Source: Ancylomarina subtilis (GTDB lineage: Bacteria > Bacteroidota > Bacteroidia > Bacteroidales > Marinifilaceae). From it: DNA of 64,000 nucleotides. Each line of letters starts with the position of its first letter. The stretch's first letter is position 1. The notes below the pieces were generated by a model. It was not told the origin of the DNA. It made no database searches and saw only the letters and a list, made by a program, of their open reading frames with translations. Below, one piece after another: positions 44,400 to 54,271 of the stretch. The position numbers were made by a program, and so were the translations under genes. The stretch is taken from positions 434,001 to 498,000 of the forward strand of contig NZ_SHKN01000001.1 in the NCBI RefSeq assembly GCF_004217115.1, read 5' to 3'.

Positions 44400-45104
44400 T
44401 TATTTAATCAGCTGCTTAAAATAGCTTGGCGTATTGGCTTCAAAGGTCATTTCCTTCTTGGTATGTGGATGTCTGAGGGTTAATTTTGCAGAATGAAGCG
44501 CAAGACGTTTGATTCCCACGCTTTTTTCACCATAAACCTTATCGCCGGCTACCGGACAGCCATGTTCGGCAAAATGCACACGAATCTGGTTTTTTCGTCC
44601 CGTGTACAAACGGATCCTTAATAAGCTGAAACGTTCCGACTCTTTGATAACCTGATAACCTGTTTTGGCAAACTTGCCTTTGTCCGCATTTCTGACAGAG
44701 AAAACACGATGAATACTATTCTCTGCCAAATAAGAGGTGATGATGCCTTCTTTCTCACGCATTTTACCTTCAACTACCGCCACGTATGTCTTGCTAAAAC
44801 TCTGCCATTCATCCTGAAGGAAAAATTTTGCTTTTTCGGTTTTTGCAAAAACCAATACGCCTGAGGTATCCTTATCCAAACGGTGTACAATAAAAATTCT
44901 GTTCTTCGATTTCTGACTGCCTTTTTTCACATACTGACTTAAAAGAAAATAGGCCGTTTTCTCTCGCTCACGGGCACTGGCCATGGTTAACAAACCACTC
45001 ACTTTATTTACAACAATAATATCCTGGTCTTCGTAAAGTATCGTGAGTCCTTTAGGTTGGTATTTATTCGACGGTTTTTTATTTTTTTTCTGAATTTCTT
45101 CCAT
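44400..45104 (-). CDS. RluA family pseudouridine synthase
   Basis: 234 residues from MEEIQKKNKK (45104); a start further upstream is open but unlikely. The catalytic motif HRLDKDTSG (Asp nucleophile) is at about residues 83-91, and GRKNQIRVHFAEHG and HSAKLTLRHPHTKKEM are typical of RluA/RluC/RluD enzymes. There is no S4 domain. It isomerises uridine in rRNA or tRNA; the target base is not determinable. Single gene. Confidence 0.92.
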   Translation of the reverse strand: MEEIQKKNKKPSNKYQPKGLTILYEDQDIIVVNKVSGLLTMASAREREKTAYFLLSQYVKKGSQKSKNRIFIVHRLDKDTSGVLVFAKTEKAKFFLQDEWQSFSKTYVAVVEGKMREKEGIITSYLAENSIHRVFSVRNADKGKFAKTGYQVIKESERFSLLRIRLYTGRKNQIRVHFAEHGCPVAGDKVYGEKSVGIKRLALHSAKLTLRHPHTKKEMTFEANTPSYFKQLIK

Positions 45105-45660
45105 ATCTATAAAATATAAACACCTTTTTTTCGTGTTGCGCGCTTCAGGCAACAAGGGTGACTGGCTCGGCTTACAGTAAAATATTTTGCTTCATTAATT
45201 ATTCTGCAAAGATTACGCTTTCATTTTGTTTTTTTCTTAGAAGGATTCTAAATCAGATTAAAAAGTAAGGAAAGCTAAAATACAGTCAGAATCGAAGCAG
45301 AGGCCAAAACGAATATGGGTTCATTTAGAACCAAATTTTTAATCTAAATTCGGTTTCTGCATTAAAAATTTAGCGTACATTTGATACTATGATGTCAACA
45401 AAAACAATTACATATATTCTTTCCAAAGGTCATTTAAATCTGGATGGCCGTTTGATGTTTTTGTACATTTTTTCCGAACTCTAATTTATCCCATCCTATA
45501 GATGATTCACGGGTTTTACAAATAGCTTGTTGCTGATAACGACTATTGATAGAACAGTGTAGAATTTTCCTCTTGAAACCAAAGGTTCATTGAATGAACT
45601 GTTTGAATGTAGTGCCCTATTTTGTTTTATATGTTTAATTTTACTTAACTGATTGAATTA
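45105..45660. other. Intergenic stretch without a recognised feature
   Basis: About 550 bp between divergent genes. AT-rich, no convincing frame, no tRNA and no strong hairpin seen. It should contain the promoters of the pseudouridine synthase and radical SAM genes. Confidence 0.4.
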
Positions 45661-46899
45661 ATGGAAGCCTCAGATATTTACGACAATGACCTGATTAATA
45701 AGAATAGTCAGGATTTTATAGAATTCCCTCAAATCAAATGGTTTAATGCCTATCGTGATGAACAGTTGATCAATCGAAGAGCCGACCTGTTGGACTTCAC
45801 AAATGACAATCTGCTGTTTAAGGGGACCAAACCTTTTTATAAACAAATTTCAAAGGGCTGTAAGCTTTGCGGAGCAGGCTTCTGGAGCTGTTTGTTTATC
45901 ACGGGCAAATGCAATGCAAATTGTTTTTATTGTCCCACATCGCAAACCCACGACGATTTGCCTACGACTCAGGGCTTGAGTTTCGAATCGGCTTCGGCCT
46001 ACGCCGAATATGTCAATCATTTTAAGTTTAAAGGGGTTGGATTCAGTGGAGGAGAACCCTTCTTAGTTTATGATAGAGTAGTTGAGTTTCTGAAGAAGCT
46101 GAGAAAAAAGTGTTCTCCCGATTTGTATGTCTGGCTTTATACCAATGGAATCCTTGTTGACGAAATCAAATTGAAGAAACTGGCCTCTTTGGGTTTAAAC
46201 GAAATACGTTTTGATATAGGCGCCACAAATTTTAGTCTCGACAAAGTGAAAATGGCTAAGGGGATCATCCCCAATGTGACCATTGAAATACCGGCTATCC
46301 CTGAGGAACTGGAACGAATGAAATTGCTTTTGCCTGAGATGATAAAGGCGGGAGTGAGCAACCTGAACCTGCATCAGCTTAGACTAACCAAATACAATGC
46401 ACCTAAACTCTTAAAAAGAGACTATACTTATGTGGCTGATGAGCGACCGCTGGTTTTGGAATCGGAAATTATGGCATTGGAACTGATTAAATATGCCATG
46501 GAGGCTCATCTTGAGATGGGAATAAATTATTGTTCGTTCAACTTTAAACATCGTTTCCAGAAAGCAGGATTTCGTTCTCAAATTGCCAATGCCTTAGCCG
46601 ATGATTCCGAAATTATCAATACCAATGGTTTTGTCCGAAATCTGAAAGGGCATCACTTGAGTTACGAACGTATCTCGGTGACTGATTTTGATAATCAGAA
46701 TGGTTTAAGTTTAGATTTAAAATACAAAAAATATTCTGTGAAGCGGGATGCGATCATGAAAAATATTGAATTAAGCCCTCAGTTATTATCTGAAGTGGAA
46801 ACATTAATTAGCGAAGGCGAAACCCGAATTCCTAAGGATGAATTATTGTACAAAATTTGGCGGATGGAACATATCGAGAACAAACTTCGTAAGTTTTAA
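45661..46899 (+). CDS. Radical SAM protein of unknown function with extra cysteines
   Basis: 412 residues. The 4Fe-4S site is CNANCFYC (CxxxCxxC, about residues 84-91), followed by the SAM-binding FSGGEPFL and a TIM-barrel pattern (LYVWLYTNGILVDE, EIRFDIG). Just before the cluster lies CKLCGAGFWSC (about residues 66-76), three more cysteines that could hold another metal or structural site. The C-terminal part has no recognised SPASM Cys set. The substrate is unknown; it is not adjacent to a peptide or cofactor gene. Confidence 0.8.
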   Translation: MEASDIYDNDLINKNSQDFIEFPQIKWFNAYRDEQLINRRADLLDFTNDNLLFKGTKPFYKQISKGCKLCGAGFWSCLFITGKCNANCFYCPTSQTHDDLPTTQGLSFESASAYAEYVNHFKFKGVGFSGGEPFLVYDRVVEFLKKLRKKCSPDLYVWLYTNGILVDEIKLKKLASLGLNEIRFDIGATNFSLDKVKMAKGIIPNVTIEIPAIPEELERMKLLLPEMIKAGVSNLNLHQLRLTKYNAPKLLKRDYTYVADERPLVLESEIMALELIKYAMEAHLEMGINYCSFNFKHRFQKAGFRSQIANALADDSEIINTNGFVRNLKGHHLSYERISVTDFDNQNGLSLDLKYKKYSVKRDAIMKNIELSPQLLSEVETLISEGETRIPKDELLYKIWRMEHIENKLRKF

Positions 46900-46998
46900 A
46901 CTGGGGATTGAATTTTAAGGATTCAGTTAAATGGAACTGAAGAGGGCCTAATAAATGTTAATTCAGCCTGAATAATAGACCAAAAACTCTTTTTTTAG

Positions 46999-47029
46999 TT
47001 TGTGTTGCCAAATAAAAAGCTTTTCTTTG
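46999..47029 (+). promoter_or_regulatory. Bacteroidota-type promoter of slyD
   Basis: TTTG (46999-47002) N19 TTTCTTTG (47022-47029), close to the TTTG/TANNTTTG pair recognised by the Bacteroidota housekeeping sigma factor, 36 bp before the slyD start. Confidence 0.5.
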
Positions 47030-47064
47030 TGCAAAAATTTATCAATTATTAAAAGATTTAAGTT

Positions 47065-47592
47065 ATGACTATTGCTAAAGACAAAGTAGTATCAGTTATA
47101 TATGAGTTGAGAACTGAACTTGAAGGAGAAATCATCGAGAAAGCAGTTGCTGAAACTCCATTAACATTTCACTGTGGTGCAGGACAAATGTTAGAGAAAT
47201 TCGAAGCGAACCTAATGGGTCTTTCTGTTGGATCAGCTTTCGATTTTAAATTGGCTACTGAAGAGGCTTATGGTCTTGCTTCTGAAGAGGCTGTTATCGA
47301 TTTACCAAAGAACATTTTCGAGGTAAACGGTGAGTTCGACTCAGAAATGATTAAAGAAGGTAACGTTGTACCTATGCAAGATAGCTCAGGTCGTCGTATG
47401 AATGGTATCGTTCTTGAAATTGGCGAAACAACTGTTAAGATGGACTTCAATCACCCATTAGCTGGTGACGATTTGTTTTTCAAAGGTGAAGTTATCGAAG
47501 TGCGTGACGCAACTCAGGAAGAAATGGATGCGCTTAAAGCTGAAGCTAACGGATGTGCTCCTGGCGGATGTGGCGGCGGATGTTCTTGCTAA
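47065..47592 (+). CDS. slyD: SlyD-like FKBP peptidyl-prolyl isomerase
   Basis: 175 residues. FKBP domain split by the insert-in-flap segment (LEGEIIEKAVAETPLTFHCG ... LEKFEANLMGLSVG), then a Cys/Gly-rich tail CAPGGCGGGCSC that resembles the metal-binding tail of SlyD (shorter and without His). Helps proline-limited folding and may supply nickel. Codon use and a good promoter suggest high expression. A terminator follows. Confidence 0.9.
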   Translation: MTIAKDKVVSVIYELRTELEGEIIEKAVAETPLTFHCGAGQMLEKFEANLMGLSVGSAFDFKLATEEAYGLASEEAVIDLPKNIFEVNGEFDSEMIKEGNVVPMQDSSGRRMNGIVLEIGETTVKMDFNHPLAGDDLFFKGEVIEVRDATQEEMDALKAEANGCAPGGCGGGCSC

Positions 47593-47634
47593 TCCTCAAA
47601 TGAAATTCTCAGAGAGCTTTCTCTGAAAAGATAC

Positions 47635-47670
47635 AACCCGGAAGTCATTGACTTTCGGGTTTTCTTTTGG
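47635..47670 (+). terminator. Rho-independent terminator of slyD
   Basis: AACCCGGAAGTC-ATT-GACTTTCGGGTT, one G-U pair, followed by TTCTTTT. Confidence 0.88.
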
Positions 47671-47763
47671 GCTCTATTTTTAATCACTACATCCTCGCAT
47701 CTCCTCATCCTCGCATTTCGTGAATTGTTGTATATTTAGGCTTCATTAAAAAGGATAGGAGAT

Positions 47764-49077
47764 ATGACAAAGAAAAAAATGCCACTTTATGTGAAAATAT
47801 TAATCGGAATGGTTTTGGGTACTGTTGCAGGTCTTTTTGCCGTTAAAATGGGCTGGGATCAGTTTACCTTCAACTGGATTAAGCCCTGGGGAGCCATCTT
47901 TTTAAATCTACTGAAACTGATTGCCGTTCCTTTGATTTTTGTTTCTCTGGTAAAGGGGATTTCAAGTTTGTCAAACATCTCAAAGCTTTCTCGTATTGGT
48001 TTTAAAACCATTTCACTTTATGTGATCTCCACCGTGATTGCAGTAAGTTCAGGCCTGATTTTAGTGAATACCATACAGCCAGGCAACACCTTTCCCGAGG
48101 CGAAGAAAATAGAGCTTCAGGAGAAATACCATACAACGGTCGATTTAAAGAAAGATCAGGCTGCTAAGGTGAAAGAAGAAACGCCACTGCAATTTTTAGT
48201 TGATATGGTGCCATCTAACTTTTTTGAGGCGGCCAGCGACAATACCAAGATGTTGCAGATTATCTTTTTTGCGATTCTGTTTGGTATTGCTATGGTTTTG
48301 CTTGAAGAAAAGCAAATCGTTGTGGTGCGGGATTTCTTCAATGGTATCGATGCCATTATTCTTAAAATAATTGATCTGATCATGGCCTTTGCACCCTATG
48401 GTGTGTTTGCCCTTATTGCGGGCTTGATTGTCGATTTTTCCGGCGATGTTGATCTGTTTGCAGCATTGGGTTTGTACGCCATTACCGTGATTTTGGGTTT
48501 ATTGGTGATGATCTTTATTATTTATCCGCTTTTCTTACGCTTGTTCACGCCCGTTTCGTATCGCGATTTTTATAGGAAAATTAGTCCGGCTCAGCTTCTG
48601 GCATTTTCAACCTCTTCTTCAGCGGCAACACTTCCAGTTACACTCGATAGAGCTGAGAATCATTTAGGGGTAGCCAACGAAGTGGCTAGTTTTGTTTTGC
48701 CGGTAGGTGTAACCATCAATATGGATGGGACCAGTTGTTACCAAGCCATAGCGGCTGTATTTATTGCACAGGTATTTGATGTGCCTTTGGATATTTACGA
48801 CCAACTCATCATTGTAATGACGGCAACTTTGGCTTCTATCGGAACACCGGGAATACCAGGGGGGAGTATTGTCATGTTAATCATTGTTCTGTCATCGGTG
48901 GGTATTCCTATTGAAGGTCTTGCCTTGATTTTGGGTATCGATAGACCCCTGGATATGTTGCGAACCGTAGTGAATGTAACGGGTGACACCACCGTCGCTA
49001 CCATTGTAGCCCAATCCGAAGGGAAATTGAACTATAATCCTGAACTCATCCCTCAAACTGTTGAAGTGAAAAAGTAG
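47764..49077 (+). CDS. Dicarboxylate/amino acid:cation symporter (DAACS/GltP-like)
   Basis: 437-residue inner-membrane transporter with about eight helices and two re-entrant loops. The serine-rich loop FSTSSSAATLPVT (hairpin 1) and the signature VGVTINMDGTSCYQAIAAVF (helix 7, NMDGT) are conserved in glutamate/aspartate symporters, followed by ASIGTPGIPGGS (hairpin 2) and VNVTGDTTVATIVA in helix 8 (Asp for the substrate amino group). Probably imports glutamate, aspartate or a C4-dicarboxylate with Na+ or H+. Single gene. Confidence 0.93.
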   Translation: MTKKKMPLYVKILIGMVLGTVAGLFAVKMGWDQFTFNWIKPWGAIFLNLLKLIAVPLIFVSLVKGISSLSNISKLSRIGFKTISLYVISTVIAVSSGLILVNTIQPGNTFPEAKKIELQEKYHTTVDLKKDQAAKVKEETPLQFLVDMVPSNFFEAASDNTKMLQIIFFAILFGIAMVLLEEKQIVVVRDFFNGIDAIILKIIDLIMAFAPYGVFALIAGLIVDFSGDVDLFAALGLYAITVILGLLVMIFIIYPLFLRLFTPVSYRDFYRKISPAQLLAFSTSSSAATLPVTLDRAENHLGVANEVASFVLPVGVTINMDGTSCYQAIAAVFIAQVFDVPLDIYDQLIIVMTATLASIGTPGIPGGSIVMLIIVLSSVGIPIEGLALILGIDRPLDMLRTVVNVTGDTTVATIVAQSEGKLNYNPELIPQTVEVKK

Positions 49078-49179
49078 GATGATATAACCCGACAGAGTCG
49101 AAGACCTGTTGGTGTTAGAAAATTGAAATAAATCAATACTGTAGGTTACAAGCAAATTGATAGCCTATAAAACTATTCG

Positions 49180-49225
49180 AACCTGACAGGTTTAATTTAC
49201 ATCTCGTATATTAACCTGTCAGGTT
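49180..49225. terminator. Bidirectional terminator between symporter and his operon
   Basis: AACCTGACAGGTT pairs with AACCTGTCAGGTT around a 20-nt loop, ending both the symporter transcript (+) and the his operon (-). Confidence 0.85.
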
Positions 49226-49237
49226 TTGAGTCTAATA

Positions 49238-49855
49238 TTACTTGTGTCTTTGAGTTAATAGCTCAACCACTTCTTCGAGTTTATAGCCTTTTGCAGATAA
49301 GAGAACTAAATAGTGATACATCAGGTCAGCTGCTTCCCCCATAAATAAGTCTTTATTGTCATCTTTAGCTTCAATTACCAACTCAACAGCTTCTTCGCCA
49401 ACTTTTTGAGCAACCTTATTTATCCCTTTTTTGAACAGACTTGCGGTATACGATTTCTCTGAAAGATTGTTCTTTCTCTCTTCAATCACGTCCTGCAGTT
49501 GTAAAAGAAAATCAATTTCCGATCCCGTATTGCTTTCATTCCAACAGGTATCATTACCTGTGTGGCAAACCGGCCCCTCAGGATTAACCTTAATTAATAA
49601 GCTATCCTGATCACAATCCAAACTCATGCTGATAAAATTCAGGTAATTGCCACTGCTTTCGCCTTTTGTCCATAAACGTCCTTTACTGCGAGAGTAGAAA
49701 CAGACACGCTTTTCTTCAAGTGTTTTTTCCAGCGATGCCTTGTTCACATAGCCCAGCATCAAGACCTTCTGTGTTTGCACATCTTGAATAATGGCAGGTG
49801 CAAGGCCATCACCTTTACTGAAATCTATTTGGTTGATTAATTCGGTATAATTCAT
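49238..49855 (-). CDS. hisI: Bifunctional phosphoribosyl-AMP cyclohydrolase / phosphoribosyl-ATP pyrophosphatase
   Basis: HisIE, steps 2 and 3 of histidine synthesis, 205 residues. The N-terminal HisI part has GYVNKASLE, SRSKGRLWTKGESSGN and the Zn ligands in DCDQDSLLIKVNPEGPVC ... CW. The C-terminal HisE part has the helical KVGEEAVELVIEAK and GEAADLMYHYLVLL. Last gene of the operon, 87 bp after hisF, a gap larger than those between the other genes. Confidence 0.96.
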   Translation of the reverse strand: MNYTELINQIDFSKGDGLAPAIIQDVQTQKVLMLGYVNKASLEKTLEEKRVCFYSRSKGRLWTKGESSGNYLNFISMSLDCDQDSLLIKVNPEGPVCHTGNDTCWNESNTGSEIDFLLQLQDVIEERKNNLSEKSYTASLFKKGINKVAQKVGEEAVELVIEAKDDNKDLFMGEAADLMYHYLVLLSAKGYKLEEVVELLTQRHK

Positions 49856-49942
49856 AATTCTATTTTTTATCGATAGTCAATTCTTTAGTCGACAAATGCA
49901 ACTAAATCATTTACACATTTACTTTTTTCACTCTTTTATTAT

Positions 49943-50698
49943 TTATAATCGGACAGGAATATCTTCTGATTTTAAATAGTTTTTCAATTCGGGAATCTCA
50001 ATCTCCTTATAGTGAAAAACACTGGCTGCTAAAGCCGCATCCGCTTTCCCTTTGGTAAAAACATCAGCAAAATGGTGCATGTTGCCGGCACCTCCTGAAG
50101 CAATCAAAGGAATATTTAGCATTTCAGATATTTCAGCTAGCGCTTCGTTGGCAAAACCATTTTTAGTCCCATCATGATTCATGGAGGTAAAGAGGATTTC
50201 ACCCGCACCACGTCTTTCCGCTTCCTTCAGCCAATCGAATAGTTTAATACCAGTAGGAATCCGTCCACCGTTCAGATAGACTTCCCAACCCTCTTGAGTC
50301 TCGCAAGCATCTACGGCTAAAACCACACATTGTGAGCCAAAGCGATTCGCCAATTCCGTAATCAATTCAGGACAACGAACTGCTGATGAGTTAATGGCAA
50401 TTTTATCAGCACCTGCCTTTAGAATCTGAGCCACATCCTCGCAACTGTTGATGCCACCCCCAACGGTAAAGGGAATAGTGAGCACCTTCGCAACCTTTTC
50501 AACCAGTTCAAGTAAGGTTTTACGTTTTTCATGAGTGGCTGTAATATCCAGAAAGACCAATTCGTCGGCCCCTCGTTCCGCATAAGCTTTAGCCAACTCA
50601 ACAGGATCACCTGCATCCTTTAAATCGACAAAGTTGATTCCTTTAACAGTTCGTCCATCCTTTATATCCAGACAGGGTATAATTCGTTTTGCTAGCAT
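49943..50698 (-). CDS. hisF: Imidazole glycerol phosphate synthase, cyclase subunit
   Basis: 251-residue (beta-alpha)8 barrel; with HisH it forms IGP and AICAR from [21 protein letters not shown] holds the catalytic Asp11, AVDACETQ the second Asp (about 130), and [11 protein letters not shown] and LIASGGAG the phosphate-binding loops. Gap of 3 bp to hisA. Confidence 0.97.
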   Translation of the reverse strand: MLAKRIIPCLDIKDGRTVKGINFVDLKDAGDPVELAKAYAERGADELVFLDITATHEKRKTLLELVEKVAKVLTIPFTVGGGINSCEDVAQILKAGADKIAINSSAVRCPELITELANRFGSQCVVLAVDACETQEGWEVYLNGGRIPTGIKLFDWLKEAERRGAGEILFTSMNHDGTKNGFANEALAEISEMLNIPLIASGGAGNMHHFADVFTKGKADAALAASVFHYKEIEIPELKNYLKSEDIPVRL

Positions 50699-50701
50699 CG
50701 T

Positions 50702-51433
50702 TTAGAGTATAAATTCATTAACTAAATCTTCAAGTTGAATTCGATTTTCGTAGATGGCTTTCCCAATAATCACACCCGTGCAATGGGTTTCATTCAGTCC
50801 TCTTACATCTTCGAGACAGGATACACCACCACTGGCAATAAGCTGTATTTCGGGGAACTGATTTAAAATCGATTGATAGAGTTCAATAGCCGGTCCTTTT
50901 AACATCCCATCCTTTGAGATATCCGTACAAATGACTCTGCGAATTCCTTTTTTCAGATGGGTTTCAAGAAAATTGAAGAGTGCAATACCCGAATCTTTTT
51001 CCCAGCCCGATGTGGCGATGAATCCATTCTTAACATCAGCCCCTAAAATGATTCGTTCCGCACCATATTTTTCCAAACAAAGGTCAAATAGTTTAGGATC
51101 AGTCACTGCCAAGCTCCCAAGTGTAATCTGTGAAGCACCTGACTCAAAAGCCAAATCGATATCAGTCTTAGATTTCAGGCCACCGCCAAAATCAAGCTTC
51201 AAATTGGTTGTTTCACTAATCTCTCGCAAAACAGAAGCATTGCAAATATGCTTCGATCGGGCTCCTTCCAAATCGACCAGGTGCAATTGTTTGATACCAG
51301 CTTTCTCAAAAGTCCGGGCAACATTCAGAGGATTGGAATCGTATACAATTTTAGTATCGTAATTTCCTTTGGTCAATCGCACACATTGTCCGCCAATAAT
51401 GTCGATTGCAGGAATGATTTCTATCTTGTTCAT
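50702..51433 (-). CDS. hisA: ProFAR isomerase
   Basis: 243-residue barrel homologous to HisF; opens the ribose ring of ProFAR (Amadori rearrangement). Motifs: EIIPAIDIIGGQCVRL with the first catalytic Asp, FGGGLKS, and ICTDISKDGMLKG with the second Asp, then LIASGGVS. Gaps of 3 bp on both sides (hisH upstream, hisF downstream) suggest coupled translation. Confidence 0.97.
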   Translation of the reverse strand: MNKIEIIPAIDIIGGQCVRLTKGNYDTKIVYDSNPLNVARTFEKAGIKQLHLVDLEGARSKHICNASVLREISETTNLKLDFGGGLKSKTDIDLAFESGASQITLGSLAVTDPKLFDLCLEKYGAERIILGADVKNGFIATSGWEKDSGIALFNFLETHLKKGIRRVICTDISKDGMLKGPAIELYQSILNQFPEIQLIASGGVSCLEDVRGLNETHCTGVIIGKAIYENRIQLEDLVNEFIL

Positions 51434-51436
51434 GCC

Positions 51437-52027
51437 TTATAGCTTAATAAAGTTGTTTAATATTGCTTGTCCGATATCGCCTGATTTTTCAGGGTGAAAC
51501 TGGCAAGCGTAAAAGTTATCCTTCTGAAGACTGGCTGAGAAACTTTTGATATAATGCGTTTCAGCTGTAGCGTATTCGTTTAGTGGAACATAGTAGGAGT
51601 GAACAAAGTAGGCATAGCTTTCCGTTTCAATCCCTTCAAACAGTTTCCCTTTCAATTGCCTGATTTGATTCCAACCCATATGGGGGACTTTATCTTCAGC
51701 AGGGAATTTTAGCGTATTAACGGGAAAAAGACCCAGCCCTTTGGTATTGCCTTCTTCCGAATGGGCACACATAAGCTGCATCCCCAGACAAATCCCCAAG
51801 ACAGGTTGTTTAAGTTGAGGAATCAATTGATCCAAACCTGTTTCTTTTAGCTTTTTCATTGCCCAGGCTGCTTCCCCAACACCAGGGAAGATCACCTTGT
51901 CGGCTTGGCGTATGGTCTTTTCACAATTCGATATTTCAGCATTTACACCAAGACGTTCAAGAGCATATTTCACAGACTGAACGTTACCCGCTTCGTAGTC
52001 GATAATGACAATATTTTGTTTTTCCAT
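51437..52027 (-). CDS. hisH: Imidazole glycerol phosphate synthase, glutamine amidotransferase subunit
   Basis: 196 residues from MEKQNIVIIDYEAGN at 52027; the 36 codons open upstream overlap hisB in another frame and are not part of it. Class I amidotransferase: nucleophile Cys in LGICLGMQ (about residue 79), His and Glu in FHPEKSG near the C-terminus. Supplies ammonia to HisF. Confidence 0.96.
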   Translation of the reverse strand: MEKQNIVIIDYEAGNVQSVKYALERLGVNAEISNCEKTIRQADKVIFPGVGEAAWAMKKLKETGLDQLIPQLKQPVLGICLGMQLMCAHSEEGNTKGLGLFPVNTLKFPAEDKVPHMGWNQIRQLKGKLFEGIETESYAYFVHSYYVPLNEYATAETHYIKSFSASLQKDNFYACQFHPEKSGDIGQAILNNFIKL

Positions 52028-52037
52028 AAGTATCGAT

Positions 52038-53177
52038 TTATAACATGCCTTTGGTTGAGGGGAGTTGCAAATTGTTAACATCCCTTTTAATAGCCATCCG
52101 AATGGCACGGGCAAAAGCTTTAAAAATGCCTTCAATTTTGTGGTGTTCGTTTTTACCTTCAGCTTTAATGTTTAGGTTGCAAAGTGCACCATTACTAAAC
52201 GATTTAAAAAAGTGAGAAAACATCTCAGTTGGCATATTTCCAATCATTTCTCTGTTGAATTCAGCATCCCAAACCAATTCGTTTCGTCCTCCAAAATCGA
52301 GAGCCACTTGTGCCAGACAATCATCCATAGGCAAACAAAAGCCATAGCGTTCTATTCCCAGCTTATCACCCAATGCTTTTTTGAAGGCTTCGCCCAGGGC
52401 AATCCCTGTGTCTTCAATGCAGTGGTGTTCGTCTACATTTAAATCAGCAACTGTTAATATTGAGAGATTGATGCCTGAGTGTTTGAGAATCTGTTCAAGC
52501 ATATGATCGAAGAATCCCAATCCTGTGTTGATTGTCCCTTGACTTTTTCCATCCAAATCCAATTCAATTCTGATTTGTGTTTCAAGGGTATTGCGTTCAA
52601 TTAAAGCCGTCCTTTCATTTAAGCGCAAAAACTCAAATACTTGTTCCCAGGATATGGTTTGCAAAGCGATTTGTTTCTTTAAATCATTTTGATCTTCTGA
52701 TTCAGATTGATCTGCCTGAATAAAGATGGCTTTTGCATTCAGATTCCTGGCTAGCTCAACATCTGTCCAACGGTCTCCAATAACAAAGGAGTTCTCCAAG
52801 TCATACTCTTCATAAAAGTAGTGTTCTAAAAGGGCAGTGCCGGGTTTTCGAGTGGGCGCCTTGTCTTCAGGAAACGTTTTATCTATGATAATCTTATTAA
52901 AAGTGATGCCTTCGTTGGCAAAGGCTTGTATCATTTTGTTTTGGGCAGGCCAGAAATCGGCTTCGGGAAACGAATCCGTTCCCAAACCATCCTGATTGGT
53001 CACGATAACCAGCTCGAAATCGAGTTGAGAAGCAATTTTGCCTAAACCCCGAAAGACACCGGGATAGAACTCCAGCTTTTCCAGGCTGTCAACCTGAAAA
53101 TCGATGGGGGGCTCAATAATGAGTGTCCCGTCTCTGTCGATAAAGAGGACTTTCTTCTTTTGTGTGTTTGTTTGCAT
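52038..53177 (-). CDS. hisB: Bifunctional histidinol-phosphatase / imidazoleglycerol-phosphate dehydratase
   Basis: 379 residues. N-terminal HAD phosphatase with FIDRDGTLI (nucleophile Asp, residues about 12-20) and [13 protein letters not shown]-terminal dehydratase with [12 protein letters not shown] and [16 protein letters not shown], the Mn/His cluster, and [14 protein letters not shown]. The fusion of both activities is the form known from enterobacteria and Bacteroidota. Steps 6 and 8 of the pathway. Confidence 0.97.
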   Translation of the reverse strand: MQTNTQKKKVLFIDRDGTLIIEPPIDFQVDSLEKLEFYPGVFRGLGKIASQLDFELVIVTNQDGLGTDSFPEADFWPAQNKMIQAFANEGITFNKIIIDKTFPEDKAPTRKPGTALLEHYFYEEYDLENSFVIGDRWTDVELARNLNAKAIFIQADQSESEDQNDLKKQIALQTISWEQVFEFLRLNERTALIERNTLETQIRIELDLDGKSQGTINTGLGFFDHMLEQILKHSGINLSILTVADLNVDEHHCIEDTGIALGEAFKKALGDKLGIERYGFCLPMDDCLAQVALDFGGRNELVWDAEFNREMIGNMPTEMFSHFFKSFSNGALCNLNIKAEGKNEHHKIEGIFKAFARAIRMAIKRDVNNLQLPSTKGML

Positions 53178-53185
53178 GAGTCGAT

Positions 53186-54247
53186 TTATTGGGTTTGGGT
53201 TGTAAATGTTTTTTCAAATTCTTTTAAGGCTTTAAATAAGCTTTGGTTTTCTGCCGCGGTTCCAATGCTTATTCTAAGGCAGTTTTCAAGTTGTGATATT
53301 GAGCTTCTGTTTCTGACCACAATACCCATATCAATTAATAAATTGTAAAGTTTGTTGGCATCAACGACCCGAATCAGAATGAAATTTGCCTGAGAAGGGA
53401 ATACGTTTTCTACGAAAGAAAAACGTCTGAGTTCTTTTATCATCCCATCTCTTTCTTCAATTAAGAGCCTTATTTCTGTCTGACTTTTCTTTTCATCACT
53501 TAATCGTTCAAGGGCTTTCTCCTGGCTCAGTGTATTGATATTATAGGGTGGCTTAATTTTGTTCAATACTTCAATGATTTCACAAGAGGCCATGCCTATC
53601 CCCAAACGAATTCCAGCCATGCCCCAGGCTTTTGAAAGGGTTTGCAGGATAATCAGATTAGGATACTGATCAAGCTCTTTCACCAGACTTGCATCGGCAG
53701 CAAAATCGATATAGGCTTCGTCTAAAATAATTAAGCCTTTAAAGCTTGACAGCAACTCCTCTATAATTTCCCGATCAATCAAATTACCCGTTGGATTATT
53801 CGGAGAACAGAGAAATAAAAGCTTGGCATCATTGTTTTCAAGAATGGCTTTAACATCGGGTTGAAAGTTTGCATCAAGTTTCAGATCACAAATCTTTAAA
53901 TCATTGATTTGAGCAGCAACCTGATACATGCCATAGGTCGGATTGCAAATAATAACTTTATCTTTCGATGGCTCACAAAAAGCTCTCAGGACCATATCAA
54001 TAATCTCGTCGCTGCCATTACCTAAAATCAGATTTGCCTTGCTTAGCCCTTTAATCTCTGACAAGCGTTTCTTTAAATCCCATTGTTGTGGATCAGGATA
54101 CCGATTGATTCTATTATTAAAGGGATTTTCGTTAGCATCCAGAAAGACAGAACTTGTACCGGAAAACTCGTCCCTGGCCGAAGAGTAGGGACTGAGCGTT
54201 TTCACATTTGCACGAATTAAATTTTCTAAATTGAATTTGGTATTCAT
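53186..54247 (-). CDS. hisC: Histidinol-phosphate aminotransferase
   Basis: 353-residue PLP enzyme, fold type I. PLP Lys in [16 protein letters not shown] (about residue 206); CSPNNPTGN and ILDEAYIDF carry cofactor contacts; [13 protein letters not shown] and NPTYGMY are typical HisC segments. Transfers an amino group from glutamate to imidazole acetol phosphate. Gap of 8 bp to hisB. Confidence 0.96.
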   Translation of the reverse strand: MNTKFNLENLIRANVKTLSPYSSARDEFSGTSSVFLDANENPFNNRINRYPDPQQWDLKKRLSEIKGLSKANLILGNGSDEIIDMVLRAFCEPSKDKVIICNPTYGMYQVAAQINDLKICDLKLDANFQPDVKAILENNDAKLLFLCSPNNPTGNLIDREIIEELLSSFKGLIILDEAYIDFAADASLVKELDQYPNLIILQTLSKAWGMAGIRLGIGMASCEIIEVLNKIKPPYNINTLSQEKALERLSDEKKSQTEIRLLIEERDGMIKELRRFSFVENVFPSQANFILIRVVDANKLYNLLIDMGIVVRNRSSISQLENCLRISIGTAAENQSLFKALKEFEKTFTTQTQ

Positions 54248-54271
54248 CTTATTTACGGTTTAAGCGTATTT

